Shown here: positions 30,321-37,940 of the stretch, piece by piece
How positions within the stretch are numbered: position 1 is the stretch's first letter
Layout of the letters: every line of letters starts with the position of its first letter
Assembly: GCA_034399355.1 (NCBI GenBank)
Contig: JAXMMT010000039.1
Location: forward strand, 1 to 37,940
DNA length: 37,940 nt
Source: UBA2279 sp034399355
GTDB lineage: Bacteria > Actinomycetota > Coriobacteriia > Anaerosomatales > Anaerosomataceae
Direction: 5' to 3'
The notes under the pieces: model-generated
The model's input: only the letters and a program-made list of their open reading frames with translations
The model's database searches: none
What the model was told of the DNA's origin: nothing
Made by a program: the position numbers and the translations under genes

Positions 30321-33300
30321 CTACCAGAACTCTTTTCCGGTGTTGTCGGCTGCATGCGCGCTCCCCCCGCAACTGATGTTGCAGTCTGCTTTCACGTACG
30401 AGCTCGGATCCGACTTCTTACGGAAGCTCTCTATTTTGACGTTGCTCCGGACGCCACCCACCGCATACCGAGCGGGCATCGCATTTGGAGTAGCGCTGTT
30501 GTAGGTGGCAATGAGCCTCGAGACCTTGCCGCCGTGAGGCACCAGGGTGTGACAGTCCGTGCAAGGCGCGTCGTCGTGAGTACTACCGGAATCGTGAATG
30601 ATGTTCGACCTGATCTTCTCGTGGCAGTTCGAGCAGAAGCACTGCGTGTCACCGTATGTGGTGTAGTCGCTCTGAACGTTGCTGATCGTGTACGCAGTAC
30701 CATTCGGGCGGTTCGGCCAGTAGACGCGTGGGCCAAGTGCCGCCACTGTATCCGTGTGCGCCTTCAGGATGTATTTGACTGTCGAGCCATGCGGTCCGCC
30801 CGCTGTGCCCACCGCCGAGTCTCCATGACAGTCCGAGCAGTACATCGTATTGCCCGGGATCCAACCGCCGGAGACCTGACCCGCATACACACGGCTGGAA
30901 CCCCATGTTGCCGACGGGTCGATCGCCGGCAACGCCTGCACGACCGGATGATACGACTGGTTGCCGGGATTGAACTCCAATGCGACGTCGGTCCAGGTCT
31001 GCTCGTTCCACAGGTTCACGTCGTACATACCAGTGTTCACCCGCGCATGGCACTTGAAGCAGATCTCGTACTCGCGCTCGGCGTTGACCGTCCATGTGAA
31101 CGTCACGCCAGCGGTAGTCCAGTTCGAGGTCGTCGTGTTGACCTGCGACCCTGAAACGCCCCGGATGGACTCGGAGACGAGGTTCGTCGTACCGAAGCCG
31201 TGTCGGACATCACCGACGGCGTGGGGGTTGTGGCAATCAGCACACTCCACGTGCTTGTTGGCGCTGATGTAGGCCTGGTCCTCGTCCGCGGGCGACACCA
31301 AGTGCACGCCCACCAGGTCTTCAGGGTGTCCGGAGGCGGTGGCGGGTGAACTGACCAGGTACTGGAACTGGCGGAAAACGGCAAGGTTGCCCACACTCAT
31401 GGTCGTGACCGTGCCATACCAGTCGTAGCTGTCGTGACCGACGGTCTTGGCGCCCCGGTCTCCACCGATGGCGTCCGTGGCATAGCTGTGACAGCGGTAG
31501 CACAACTCCGACGCGCGGGTCGCCAACTCCTCAGAGTAGCTCGTAACACCGAGCGCCCCCAGGATACGGCGGTCACAGCTCTCGTGAACCCCAAACTTAT
31601 CGGTAGATGTCTGCATGACCTTCGTCGCCGTGTCGTTATGACACTTCGCACAGTCGGCCAAAAACAACGTGCCGTCTCCGTATGTCGATGTAGCGACGTA
31701 GCTGTGAGGGGATGTGTCGTACTGCCCGATGTCGATAGGCCGGATGTGCGTCGAAGGGTTCGTGGGGAGTTTCTGACCCGCGTTGTTGCGGGCAAGTTCG
31801 TACCGGTGACACGACATGCAGATGCCGGGCGCACCGGGCTCGCCTACAGCGATGTAGTCAGTGGCCACGCTATTGGCGCCGCTCGTTTCGGTGATGCTTC
31901 GGCGCAGGTTCGAACTTTTGCTGCTGTTGAAGTAGTTGTGGTCGACGTGGCAGCTTACGCACGCCAGAGCGGACATCGAAGTGGGGTACGAACCGTCGGC
32001 TGGCGCTATGTCAGGCACCGACGCATCGAGCACGTGGTGGTAGGTCGAGGTACTCTCCACCATGCCGCTGTAGACGGAGTGGCAGCCCAGGCATGACGTG
32101 CCGCCCGCAGAGACACCGCCTGTCGGGTTGTGCACGTTCGCGCCACCCGTGGCGTAGCTCGACCCGTGACAGAGGTAGCACGATTCGCTGTCGACCGAGT
32201 CGTGGCCCGACGCATTCGGCAGGCCTAAAACACCACTCCGACGACCGATACCCTCGACCGTCTCGCTGGCGGGAATCACTTGCCATCCGGATGCAGTCCA
32301 CCCGGAGAAGTTGTCATAGGTCGTGTGACACGTGAAGCAGAACTTGCGGATGTCCGCATCGGTCGCCGTGGACAACCCGGTACCAAGTCCGTCCGAAAGC
32401 AACGTGGCGTTCCCGCGGCTGGAGCCGTGCGGGTTGTGACAGTCATAGCACGGGAGCGGAGCACCGACCGGTAGTGACGCATCTGCGGAGACAATACGGT
32501 GGCCCGAGCGGGAGCCTCCCGTGGTCACGAACTGTTTGATATCTGTGGGCAGAGTCGTGAGTTCGCTCGGCAGGACGCCGCCGTGGCAGTAGAAGCATGA
32601 TTCCGCGTACGTCCCCTGAGACTGGTCGGTCGCAAGCGTACTTGCGGTGGTGGGACGGAAGGTGAGCTTGAGGCCGTCATAGCCGTTCGCGCCACGGTGT
32701 GAAGCGTGACAGTAGAGGCAGTCCCCGGCTACGCGTGTAGTCTCCCCGCTGCTTGCCGGAATCCCCAGGTGTGCGTTGGCAGTCGGACTCGTGTAGACCG
32801 AGGCCCCGGCGAACGTGCCCACAATAGGATAGCCGGTGTCATCTCGGGCAGGCTCGGCCGTCAGCGTGGCATCGTAGGTGTAGACGCCGGTGTACCAATC
32901 ATGGTCGTCGTTGTGGCAGGCGACGCACCACTCGATGCCCGCAGCGGTGACGGTGGTCTCGTTCGCCTGTTTGGCGGGAAGCATCGGACGATCGTCGGGA
33001 TCAGAGTGGGGCGAATGGCAGTCCGAGCACGTAGCAGCCAACTTAGCAGGATCCTCGTCAAGCGTATGCCCGCTCGGCAGACTCGTCGAGAACGAATTGC
33101 CGCCCGTGGCGATGTTGGTCGACGCCCCGCTACCGTCATGGCAGGCAAAGCAGACCGATATCTCCCTCGGCGTCTCGCCAGTATCCCTCAGCAGCTGCGG
33201 AGCGGCAGCCTGGTGCACCGCATGACAGTACCCACAGAGCGAGCTCACATCCGTGTAGGAACCGTGCGGCAGCCGTGTCCAAATCGCTGCCACAGGTCCG

Positions 33301-36227
33301 ACCACGGCAGACTGAGCGGACTCGTTGCCCACAGCATCGAACGCACTCACCCGGTAGTAGTAGTCCTGGCCCGGAACACCCGTGATGTCATCGAAACTCG
33401 TCCCCGCTGCGGTGCCCACATAGGAGAAAGGACCCGCTGGATTCACGGCGCGCCAGATGTTGTAGCCGGATGCGCCCACTGACGCCGTCCATGTCACGAC
33501 GGCGATGGTTGGCTCGGCCGAACCCGCTACGGCGGCGACGCCGACCGGGATGGGCGGAGGGATCGTGTCGGGGGTTCCGTACGACCAGAACGTCTCCGTG
33601 ATGAGGTCGTTCGTGTTGCCGATCGTGTCAGCAACGTTGCCGGCGGCTATCGTGAGCGCATACTCGGTTCCCGCACTCCCCTGCGTAGAGGTCACCAGGC
33701 GCACCGTCCGGGCGTCAGGCGTGGTGCATGAGCTGACATCCAGGCCGGCGATTGAGAAGTCGCTTGCCTGGACCGTGGAGGGGTCGAGGTTTTCGCTGAA
33801 GATCACATCAACATGCGTGGAGTCCGTGTCCGCCACGACCGACTGCACCGTGGGCTTGACGTTGTCGACGACCACTTCACTCTTTTGAGAAAGAACATTA
33901 CCCGCCTCATCGGTGACCACAAGGGTGATCACGAACGTAGTGCCATCAGCAGAGGGGATGATCCATAGCGGATCCCAGGTCGACCACGGCAGAGCGGGGC
34001 TCACCGCTGTGTCGCTGGCCGGGAGCCAGAACTCACCGGCCTGCCATGAGACGCCATTCCACCACGCCGGAGCGACGGTATCCCGCTTGATGCTCACACG
34101 CACGTTCGCCACAACGGTCGAGCCGTCGCCCGCCGTACCCGTGACCAAATACTGTGTCCCCGCCGCGAGCGCAAGCGTCGAGCCATCGACGGGATTCTCG
34201 ACCGAACACTCGCTTGCCGAGGGAGGAACGTTGTCCACGGCAATAGTCACTCCGCCGTTCCCGGAGATGAGCGCCGAGAAAGACGTTACGACCGCCGGCG
34301 CGGCGACAACAACACCATTGGAGTTGAGCTGCGAACCGATCCCACGTCCGTGCGGCAATGTCGCGGCAAGGTCATACACGACCCACACGTCGGCAGATCC
34401 GTCCTGGTCGACCGTCAGGGACAGTCCCGAGAAGATGGCTTTCCCCGTACCGGAAACATTGCCGTCGAACGTCATCGTCGTTCCCAGCTGCGTGTCAGAA
34501 GCCGGGTTGAACGCGTGGTCCCCGTTGTCGACGAACAACTTCACGCCCACGACGTCAGTTGTGAGTGAGCTGTGTGTGTCGCGTCCGGTGATGGTGATCG
34601 ACGTCACCCTCACGGCGTCACGACTCGCGGAGAACCTGATCTGATCGATGACAACGTTGGTCGCGCCAGGGCGGACGTATGTCAGACCCGTCGGAGCATC
34701 AGGGCCGTGGGTGACCTCGAGGGTCGGGTTACCGACGCTGAAGACCTCACCAGCTGGCAGAGGAAGGCCCGCGAACGTGTCATACGCGGTGCCGGCGGCG
34801 CCAATCACCTGAGCGTTGAATGTGGCATCGTTGGAAGCCGCTCCACTCACGGCGTATACGACGAGGTAGTCATAGCCCTCGGAGAGGTTGCAGAGTGTCT
34901 CGTTCATGCTGACGACGGCGTCGGTTCCCGAGAAGGTGGCCACGGTCCCGTTCAGCTTGATGTCGGTTCCCGTCTCAAGCGTGCTGTTCACGTTGACGTC
35001 ACGCCAGATGTCCACCCCGGATATCACGGAAGTCGGGGTGGTGCCGCTGCTGCGAACCGTGATGCTCGTGATCGCCGAACCCTGGCCGCCAACGGTCCGT
35101 GCGGCTCTGAAGCGATCAACGACGACACCTGTCGTCCCACCTGGAACCGCCCTGGCCACAGGCTTCGTGAGGCTACTGAAGGTCACCGTCGTGGGCACCG
35201 ACACGGTGAAGACATTACCTACCGCGAGCGGAAGACCGGAGAGTGTGTCGAATCCGGTCCCTGCCGCAGATGTGACCTGAGACCTCAGCGTCGCCCCATG
35301 TGTCGCGTTCGCGGCTACCGTATAGACGACAAGGTACCCCTGCGTATCGTCCACCGTTTCAGGACTGGTGAACGTAACAACGGCGTCGGTGCCCGAGAAG
35401 GTTGCCGGGGTCGCGTTCAGCTTGACGTCGCCCGCACCAAGCGTGCCATCGCCGTCATCGCGCCAGATGTCGACGCCGGATACCGTCGAGGCTGGAGTGG
35501 TGCCACTGTTGCACACCGTCACACTCGTGATGGCCGATGCGCCGACGCCGTCGGTCCGCTGCATTGTGAAGCGATCGACGACAAGCGACTGCGAGCGAGC
35601 CACCGTGGTGCCGGCGGGTCTGGTGGGATTCGTGAACGTCACGATGGTCGAGGGCGACGGGATGGTGTATGTGAGCGTCACCGTTGCCTTCGACAGGTAG
35701 ATGGTCGAAGCCGATCCGCTGGAGATCTTGTTGAAAAGGAAGGTCAACTGCATATCGAGAATGTTCTGGCGAGTCCACGTACTACCGGTGTAGGTCTCGG
35801 TGACTTCGTAGAAAGACGTGCTGTTGGGCACAACGGCCCCTGCCGACCCTGTGTTAGTGCTGGCCCCCCACTTGAGTCCGAAGTCAACCGAGTCCTCGCG
35901 GCTGGTTGAACTTCTCTTCACCCAATACGCCACTGTGATGCTACTGACTAGCGCCCCCTCAGGAAGGTCCACCGTGGTGGGATTGCCAAGAGTGGCAGTA
36001 CCCAAAGCGTTGTCAGTGCTGGTCGACATATACGTGGTGTCGTCTGAGTCACCAAGAACGTTGCTCCCAGCAGTGGTGCCCCAACCAGTGTTCGACGCTC
36101 CGTCCGGGAGTATGCCCAGCGTCAAAGCACTCGCGCTGCCAAGCCCCGTCAGGAGAACGACAGATAGGACGATCGCAACTGCGATTCGCCCGAAGTCAAG
36201 CACACGTCTTTTCAGCCGACCAACCAC
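30321..36227 (-). CDS. Giant exported multihaem cytochrome c (19 CxxCH) with Ig-like and Fn3 domains
   Basis: A 1968-residue exported c-type cytochrome. A signal peptide (1-34, ending SASA) is followed by a haem-free part: a lectin-like region (35-190), three related repeats of about 150-165 residues (about 195-345, 346-500 and 501-668, the first two each with SGVDIWRD), an Ig-like domain (669-790), a Big_5/SbsA-like domain (to about 880) and fibronectin type III (885-978). Then come 19 CxxCH sites from C998 to 1893, many of the paired type with NPH or SPH after the motif. No C-terminal anchor is visible. The start is GTG at 36227 with AGGAG six bases upstream. Haems would be attached by ResB/CcsA downstream. 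A surface electron conduit is inferred. Confidence 0.88.
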   Translation of the reverse strand: MVGRLKRRVLDFGRIAVAIVLSVVLLTGLGSASALTLGILPDGASNTGWGTTAGSNVLGDSDDTTYMSTSTDNALGTATLGNPTTVDLPEGALVSSITVAYWVKRSSTSREDSVDFGLKWGASTNTGSAGAVVPNSTSFYEVTETYTGSTWTRQNILDMQLTFLFNKISSGSASTIYLSKATVTLTYTIPSPSTIVTFTNPTRPAGTTVARSQSLVVDRFTMQRTDGVGASAITSVTVCNSGTTPASTVSGVDIWRDDGDGTLGAGDVKLNATPATFSGTDAVVTFTSPETVDDTQGYLVVYTVAANATHGATLRSQVTSAAGTGFDTLSGLPLAVGNVFTVSVPTTVTFSSLTKPVARAVPGGTTGVVVDRFRAARTVGGQGSAITSITVRSSGTTPTSVISGVDIWRDVNVNSTLETGTDIKLNGTVATFSGTDAVVSMNETLCNLSEGYDYLVVYAVSGAASNDATFNAQVIGAAGTAYDTFAGLPLPAGEVFSVGNPTLEVTHGPDAPTGLTYVRPGATNVVIDQIRFSASRDAVRVTSITITGRDTHSSLTTDVVGVKLFVDNGDHAFNPASDTQLGTTMTFDGNVSGTGKAIFSGLSLTVDQDGSADVWVVYDLAATLPHGRGIGSQLNSNGVVVAAPAVVTSFSALISGNGGVTIAVDNVPPSASECSVENPVDGSTLALAAGTQYLVTGTAGDGSTVVANVRVSIKRDTVAPAWWNGVSWQAGEFWLPASDTAVSPALPWSTWDPLWIIPSADGTTFVITLVVTDEAGNVLSQKSEVVVDNVKPTVQSVVADTDSTHVDVIFSENLDPSTVQASDFSIAGLDVSSCTTPDARTVRLVTSTQGSAGTEYALTIAAGNVADTIGNTNDLITETFWSYGTPDTIPPPIPVGVAAVAGSAEPTIAVVTWTASVGASGYNIWRAVNPAGPFSYVGTAAGTSFDDITGVPGQDYYYRVSAFDAVGNESAQSAVVGPVAAIWTRLPHGSYTDVSSLCGYCHAVHQAAAPQLLRDTGETPREISVCFACHDGSGASTNIATGGNSFSTSLPSGHTLDEDPAKLAATCSDCHSPHSDPDDRPMLPAKQANETTVTAAGIEWCVACHNDDHDWYTGVYTYDATLTAEPARDDTGYPIVGTFAGASVYTSPTANAHLGIPASSGETTRVAGDCLYCHASHRGANGYDGLKLTFRPTTASTLATDQSQGTYAESCFYCHGGVLPSELTTLPTDIKQFVTTGGSRSGHRIVSADASLPVGAPLPCYDCHNPHGSSRGNATLLSDGLGTGLSTATDADIRKFCFTCHTTYDNFSGWTASGWQVIPASETVEGIGRRSGVLGLPNASGHDSVDSESCYLCHGSSYATGGANVHNPTGGVSAGGTSCLGCHSVYSGMVESTSTYHHVLDASVPDIAPADGSYPTSMSALACVSCHVDHNYFNSSKSSNLRRSITETSGANSVATDYIAVGEPGAPGICMSCHRYELARNNAGQKLPTNPSTHIRPIDIGQYDTSPHSYVATSTYGDGTLFLADCAKCHNDTATKVMQTSTDKFGVHESCDRRILGALGVTSYSEELATRASELCYRCHSYATDAIGGDRGAKTVGHDSYDWYGTVTTMSVGNLAVFRQFQYLVSSPATASGHPEDLVGVHLVSPADEDQAYISANKHVECADCHNPHAVGDVRHGFGTTNLVSESIRGVSGSQVNTTTSNWTTAGVTFTWTVNAEREYEICFKCHARVNTGMYDVNLWNEQTWTDVALEFNPGNQSYHPVVQALPAIDPSATWGSSRVYAGQVSGGWIPGNTMYCSDCHGDSAVGTAGGPHGSTVKYILKAHTDTVAALGPRVYWPNRPNGTAYTISNVQSDYTTYGDTQCFCSNCHEKIRSNIIHDSGSTHDDAPCTDCHTLVPHGGKVSRLIATYNSATPNAMPARYAVGGVRSNVKIESFRKKSDPSSYVKADCNISCGGSAHAADNTGKEFW

Positions 36228-36244
36228 AAAAACTCCTCACGCGA

Positions 36245-36262
36245 CCCGCTGAAACGAGCGGG
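36245..36262 (-). promoter_or_regulatory. Leader hairpin before the giant cytochrome gene
   Basis: CCCGCT (36245-36250) pairs perfectly with AGCGGG (36257-36262) around a six-base loop, about 18 bases upstream of the GTG. An overlapping perfect palindrome GGGAATTCCC occupies 36260-36269. There is no T-run after the stem, so it is not a classical terminator; an attenuator, mRNA-stability element or operator is possible. Confidence 0.35.
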
Positions 36263-36312
36263 AATTCCCTTTCATTTTGTCAGCTTCCACCGCATATTCA
36301 TAGGCGAGCGGC

Positions 36313-36840
36313 TCACTGTGGGGGGGTCGACGAGGTCGCTTCCACCGAGTCGACAAGCCACCTCCCATCCGATTGCTGCAGAACGGTATAGGTCGTCTCG
36401 TACGAAATGCTCAAAACATCCGAGGTGTACAGGACCGAATCGAGATCAAAATAGCGGTATCGCCAGTCCTCGGTCGCCGTAACGATCGCCCTACTAGCTT
36501 CTATCGACCGCAATGCGCCCTCGAATAAGTCCAGATGCTGCTCGATAGCACGGTTCTTCGTGCAGTTCAGCTGGATATACGCATCCACCCTCACCCACTC
36601 TGCGGACGTCATCGCGGAAGCAGCCGCCTCTGAGTTCGCCATGCGGTAGCTGAAGTTGAGCAGCGTCAGGTACGACGTGACGGCCGCTTGAGGCGTCGAC
36701 AAATCCGGTTCGCCGGGGATTTCGGGCTCCTCGGGACCAAGGAGCGGCTCAACTGATGGCGCACATGCGGGAATCGTCGCCAGAGCCAACAGCACGAACA
36801 TCAGCAATACCACGAGTGCGTATCTCTTGATTGAGGGCAT
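36313..36840 (-). CDS. Lipoprotein at the 5' end of the cytochrome operon
   Basis: A 175-residue lipoprotein. The signal peptide ends in a lipobox-like ATIPAC with Cys26; a Pro/Glu-rich linker follows (PLLGPEEPEIPGEPDL). The mature domain starts with helices (TPQAAVTSYLTLLNFSYRMA) and ends in strands (TTYTVLQQSDGRWLVDSVEA), a plan like small NTF2/SnoaL-type or DUF4829-like lipoproteins. It resembles the 148-residue lipoprotein at the other end of this operon. There is no Shine-Dalgarno sequence before the ATG at 36840; a promoter positioned to start transcription at the ATG itself suggests a leaderless message. Confidence 0.78.
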   Translation of the reverse strand: MPSIKRYALVVLLMFVLLALATIPACAPSVEPLLGPEEPEIPGEPDLSTPQAAVTSYLTLLNFSYRMANSEAAASAMTSAEWVRVDAYIQLNCTKNRAIEQHLDLFEGALRSIEASRAIVTATEDWRYRYFDLDSVLYTSDVLSISYETTYTVLQQSDGRWLVDSVEATSSTPPQ

Positions 36841-36846
36841 GAGCTG

Positions 36847-36875
36847 ATTCTGACCGCACGAGGGCCTTCTGCCAA
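36847..36875 (-). promoter_or_regulatory. Candidate promoter giving a leaderless lipoprotein transcript
   Basis: Minus-strand TTGGCA (36870-36875, five of six) and CAGAAT (36847-36852, four of six) are 17 bases apart. The ATG begins seven bases after the -10, where transcription would be expected to start. Confidence 0.4.
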
Positions 36876-36920
36876 GCTACAGACCCGCCGGGAGCGCGTA
36901 AGGATTCGGGGGGTCTACTC

Positions 36921-37940
36921 TCAGTTCATGGGATTGAACATCGCGCGGAACGGTTGGCGCGTCGAGAACGGCATCAGGTGTCCCGCCCGTGGTTCGTATC
37001 CCTCACCGTCCGAGAGTACCATCTCGTAGCCGAATCCGTAGCGTCGCTTCTCCAGGATCGCCGATCGTCGCGTGCGGTCTTTGGCTTTGAACGCCTGCTC
37101 CCTCGTCGGCACCGGCAGGGCCTCTCCGGAGGCAAGCGTGCTCCTGATGCGCGCCATGTCGCTCGCGCCCTCTCTGGACCAAGCCCCTCCCCACACCTTC
37201 ATGCGGGCGGCGTACAGATGAGCGTTCGTCCCCTCCATCGTCCCCATGCTCGGTGCATCCGCCATGATCGAGGCGCGGTTGTTCTTGATGTATCCGATCA
37301 AAGCCCGGGTCTTCGCCTCGTCGCCGAAACCGGTGTCGAGACGCAAGCGAAGCACGTCGAGCAGCTCGTCGAGCATCCCGGCACCGAGCAGCTCGAACAG
37401 CGGCGCGGCGTCCTCGTGCTCCGGGAAGGCCGACTTGATCGCGCGGTTGACGTGCCAGGGGTCGAGCTTGTGGACGATCTTCGGCCCGTGCAGATGGTCG
37501 GCCAAAGCGCCGCACCACTTCGCGCCGTCGCTTCCCGTGTAGCAGCGCTTGAGGGCGGGAAGCGAGTAGTGGCCGGCCAGATGCGCCACGCCTTCTTCCC
37601 AGAAGCGCTTCGGAGCGCCGACGAGGGCGTGGTGCACGACTCCGACCCGTCTGCCTGCGCTCTTGCCCTCGTAGGCGCAGAGCGCCTTGACCTCGACGCC
37701 GCGTCCCTTGGCACGCTGCAGGGCCACCCAGATCCCGTCGGCTTCGATCCTTAACTCCTCGCTCTGTCGTGATGCCACCGGTTGGAGTCCGTGATCGAAC
37801 AGGTCGCGACGCCGCGTCTCCGCCTCGGCTTCGAGAAGATCGCCCGTCTCGCGCAGCGCCCCCATCGTCGTCATCGCAGACACGTCGCCCGTGCAGTGCC
37901 GGAACAGCATCCTCGCCGCACGTTCGTAGGGGATCTCGGA
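36921..37940 (-). mobile_element. ISLre2-family transposase (UPF0236), partial at the right edge
   Basis: 339 codons of a transposase that continues past the window: codons for SEIPYERAARMLFRHCTG run from the edge into the first in-window methionine at 37910. The ISLre2/UPF0236 pattern is visible: RIEADGIWVALQRAKGRG (a first conserved aspartate), YTGSDGAKWCGALAD, KLDPWHVNRAIKSAF and SMGTMEGTNAHLYAARMK near the end. Family members are about 450-480 residues, so roughly the first quarter is missing only because of the edge. No stop or frameshift is seen. The left terminal repeat should lie between 36841 and 36920, but cannot be recognised without the other end. Confidence 0.85.

Noticed and set aside
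30321..33240. CRISPR-like array suggested by regularly spaced short motifs
   Set aside because: The periodic sequence is the repeated codons for CxxCH within one coding frame, at irregular spacing.
34572..35909. A 445-codon plus-strand frame opposite the giant cytochrome
   Set aside because: Antisense to the repeat region of the cytochrome; its composition is arginine, glycine and histidine-rich as expected from a shadow frame.

Overview
The window is high-GC bacterial DNA with short intergenic gaps, frequent stop/start overlaps (ATGA, TGATG, GTGA) and clear Shine-Dalgarno sequences. The gene content fits an anaerobic actinobacterium, most likely a deep Coriobacteriia-type lineage. The supporting genes are a two-subunit Fe-S fumarase, hydrogenase maturation genes hypA/hypB, the menaquinone methyltransferase, ResB/CcsA cytochrome c maturation and a giant multihaem cytochrome. 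The lineage is an inference from gene content, not from a marker-gene tree.

Layout. Positions 1-5232 hold amino-acid and translation genes: thrB (cut by the window edge), hom, lysA and argS on the minus strand, with a Phd/RelE toxin-antitoxin pair inserted on the plus strand between hom and lysA. Positions 5314-6211 hold a small zinc-phospholipase-like protein and rlmH. Positions 6267-7563 look like a collapsed mobile island at a tRNA-Thr gene: an AbiEi antitoxin, an AbiEii toxin reduced to its two ends, and the last 38 codons of a tyrosine recombinase. Positions 7565-10510 are the ricT-holB-tmk replication/signalling group. Positions 10515-14294 are the mdh-fumA-MFS-fumB operon, in which an exporter gene sits between the two fumarase subunits. 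An archaeal-type topoisomerase I follows (14410-16812).

Positions 16932-19661 carry tatB, tatC, hypA, hypB and an HD-domain gene, which fits export and maturation of metalloenzymes such as [NiFe] hydrogenases. Two STAS-domain anti-sigma antagonists are arranged divergently at 19766-20619. Positions 20631-26081 form a probable operon: B12-binding radical SAM protein, MenG/UbiE methyltransferase, MtaD/MqnX-type deaminase, RseC-like membrane protein, and two membrane-anchored proteins. It may be connected to naphthoquinone synthesis or modification.

Positions 26395-36840 are the most striking part. A seven-gene minus-strand operon encodes a lipoprotein, a 1968-residue cytochrome with 19 CxxCH sites behind a 997-residue haem-free adhesin-like region, an anchored NHL propeller, ResB, CcsA, a small membrane protein and a second lipoprotein that resembles the first. 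This looks like a self-contained surface electron-transfer module with its own haem-attachment machinery. An ISLre2-type transposase gene borders it and runs off the right edge.

No CRISPR array, rRNA, riboswitch or replication origin was recognised. Promoter and terminator calls are by eye and tentative.
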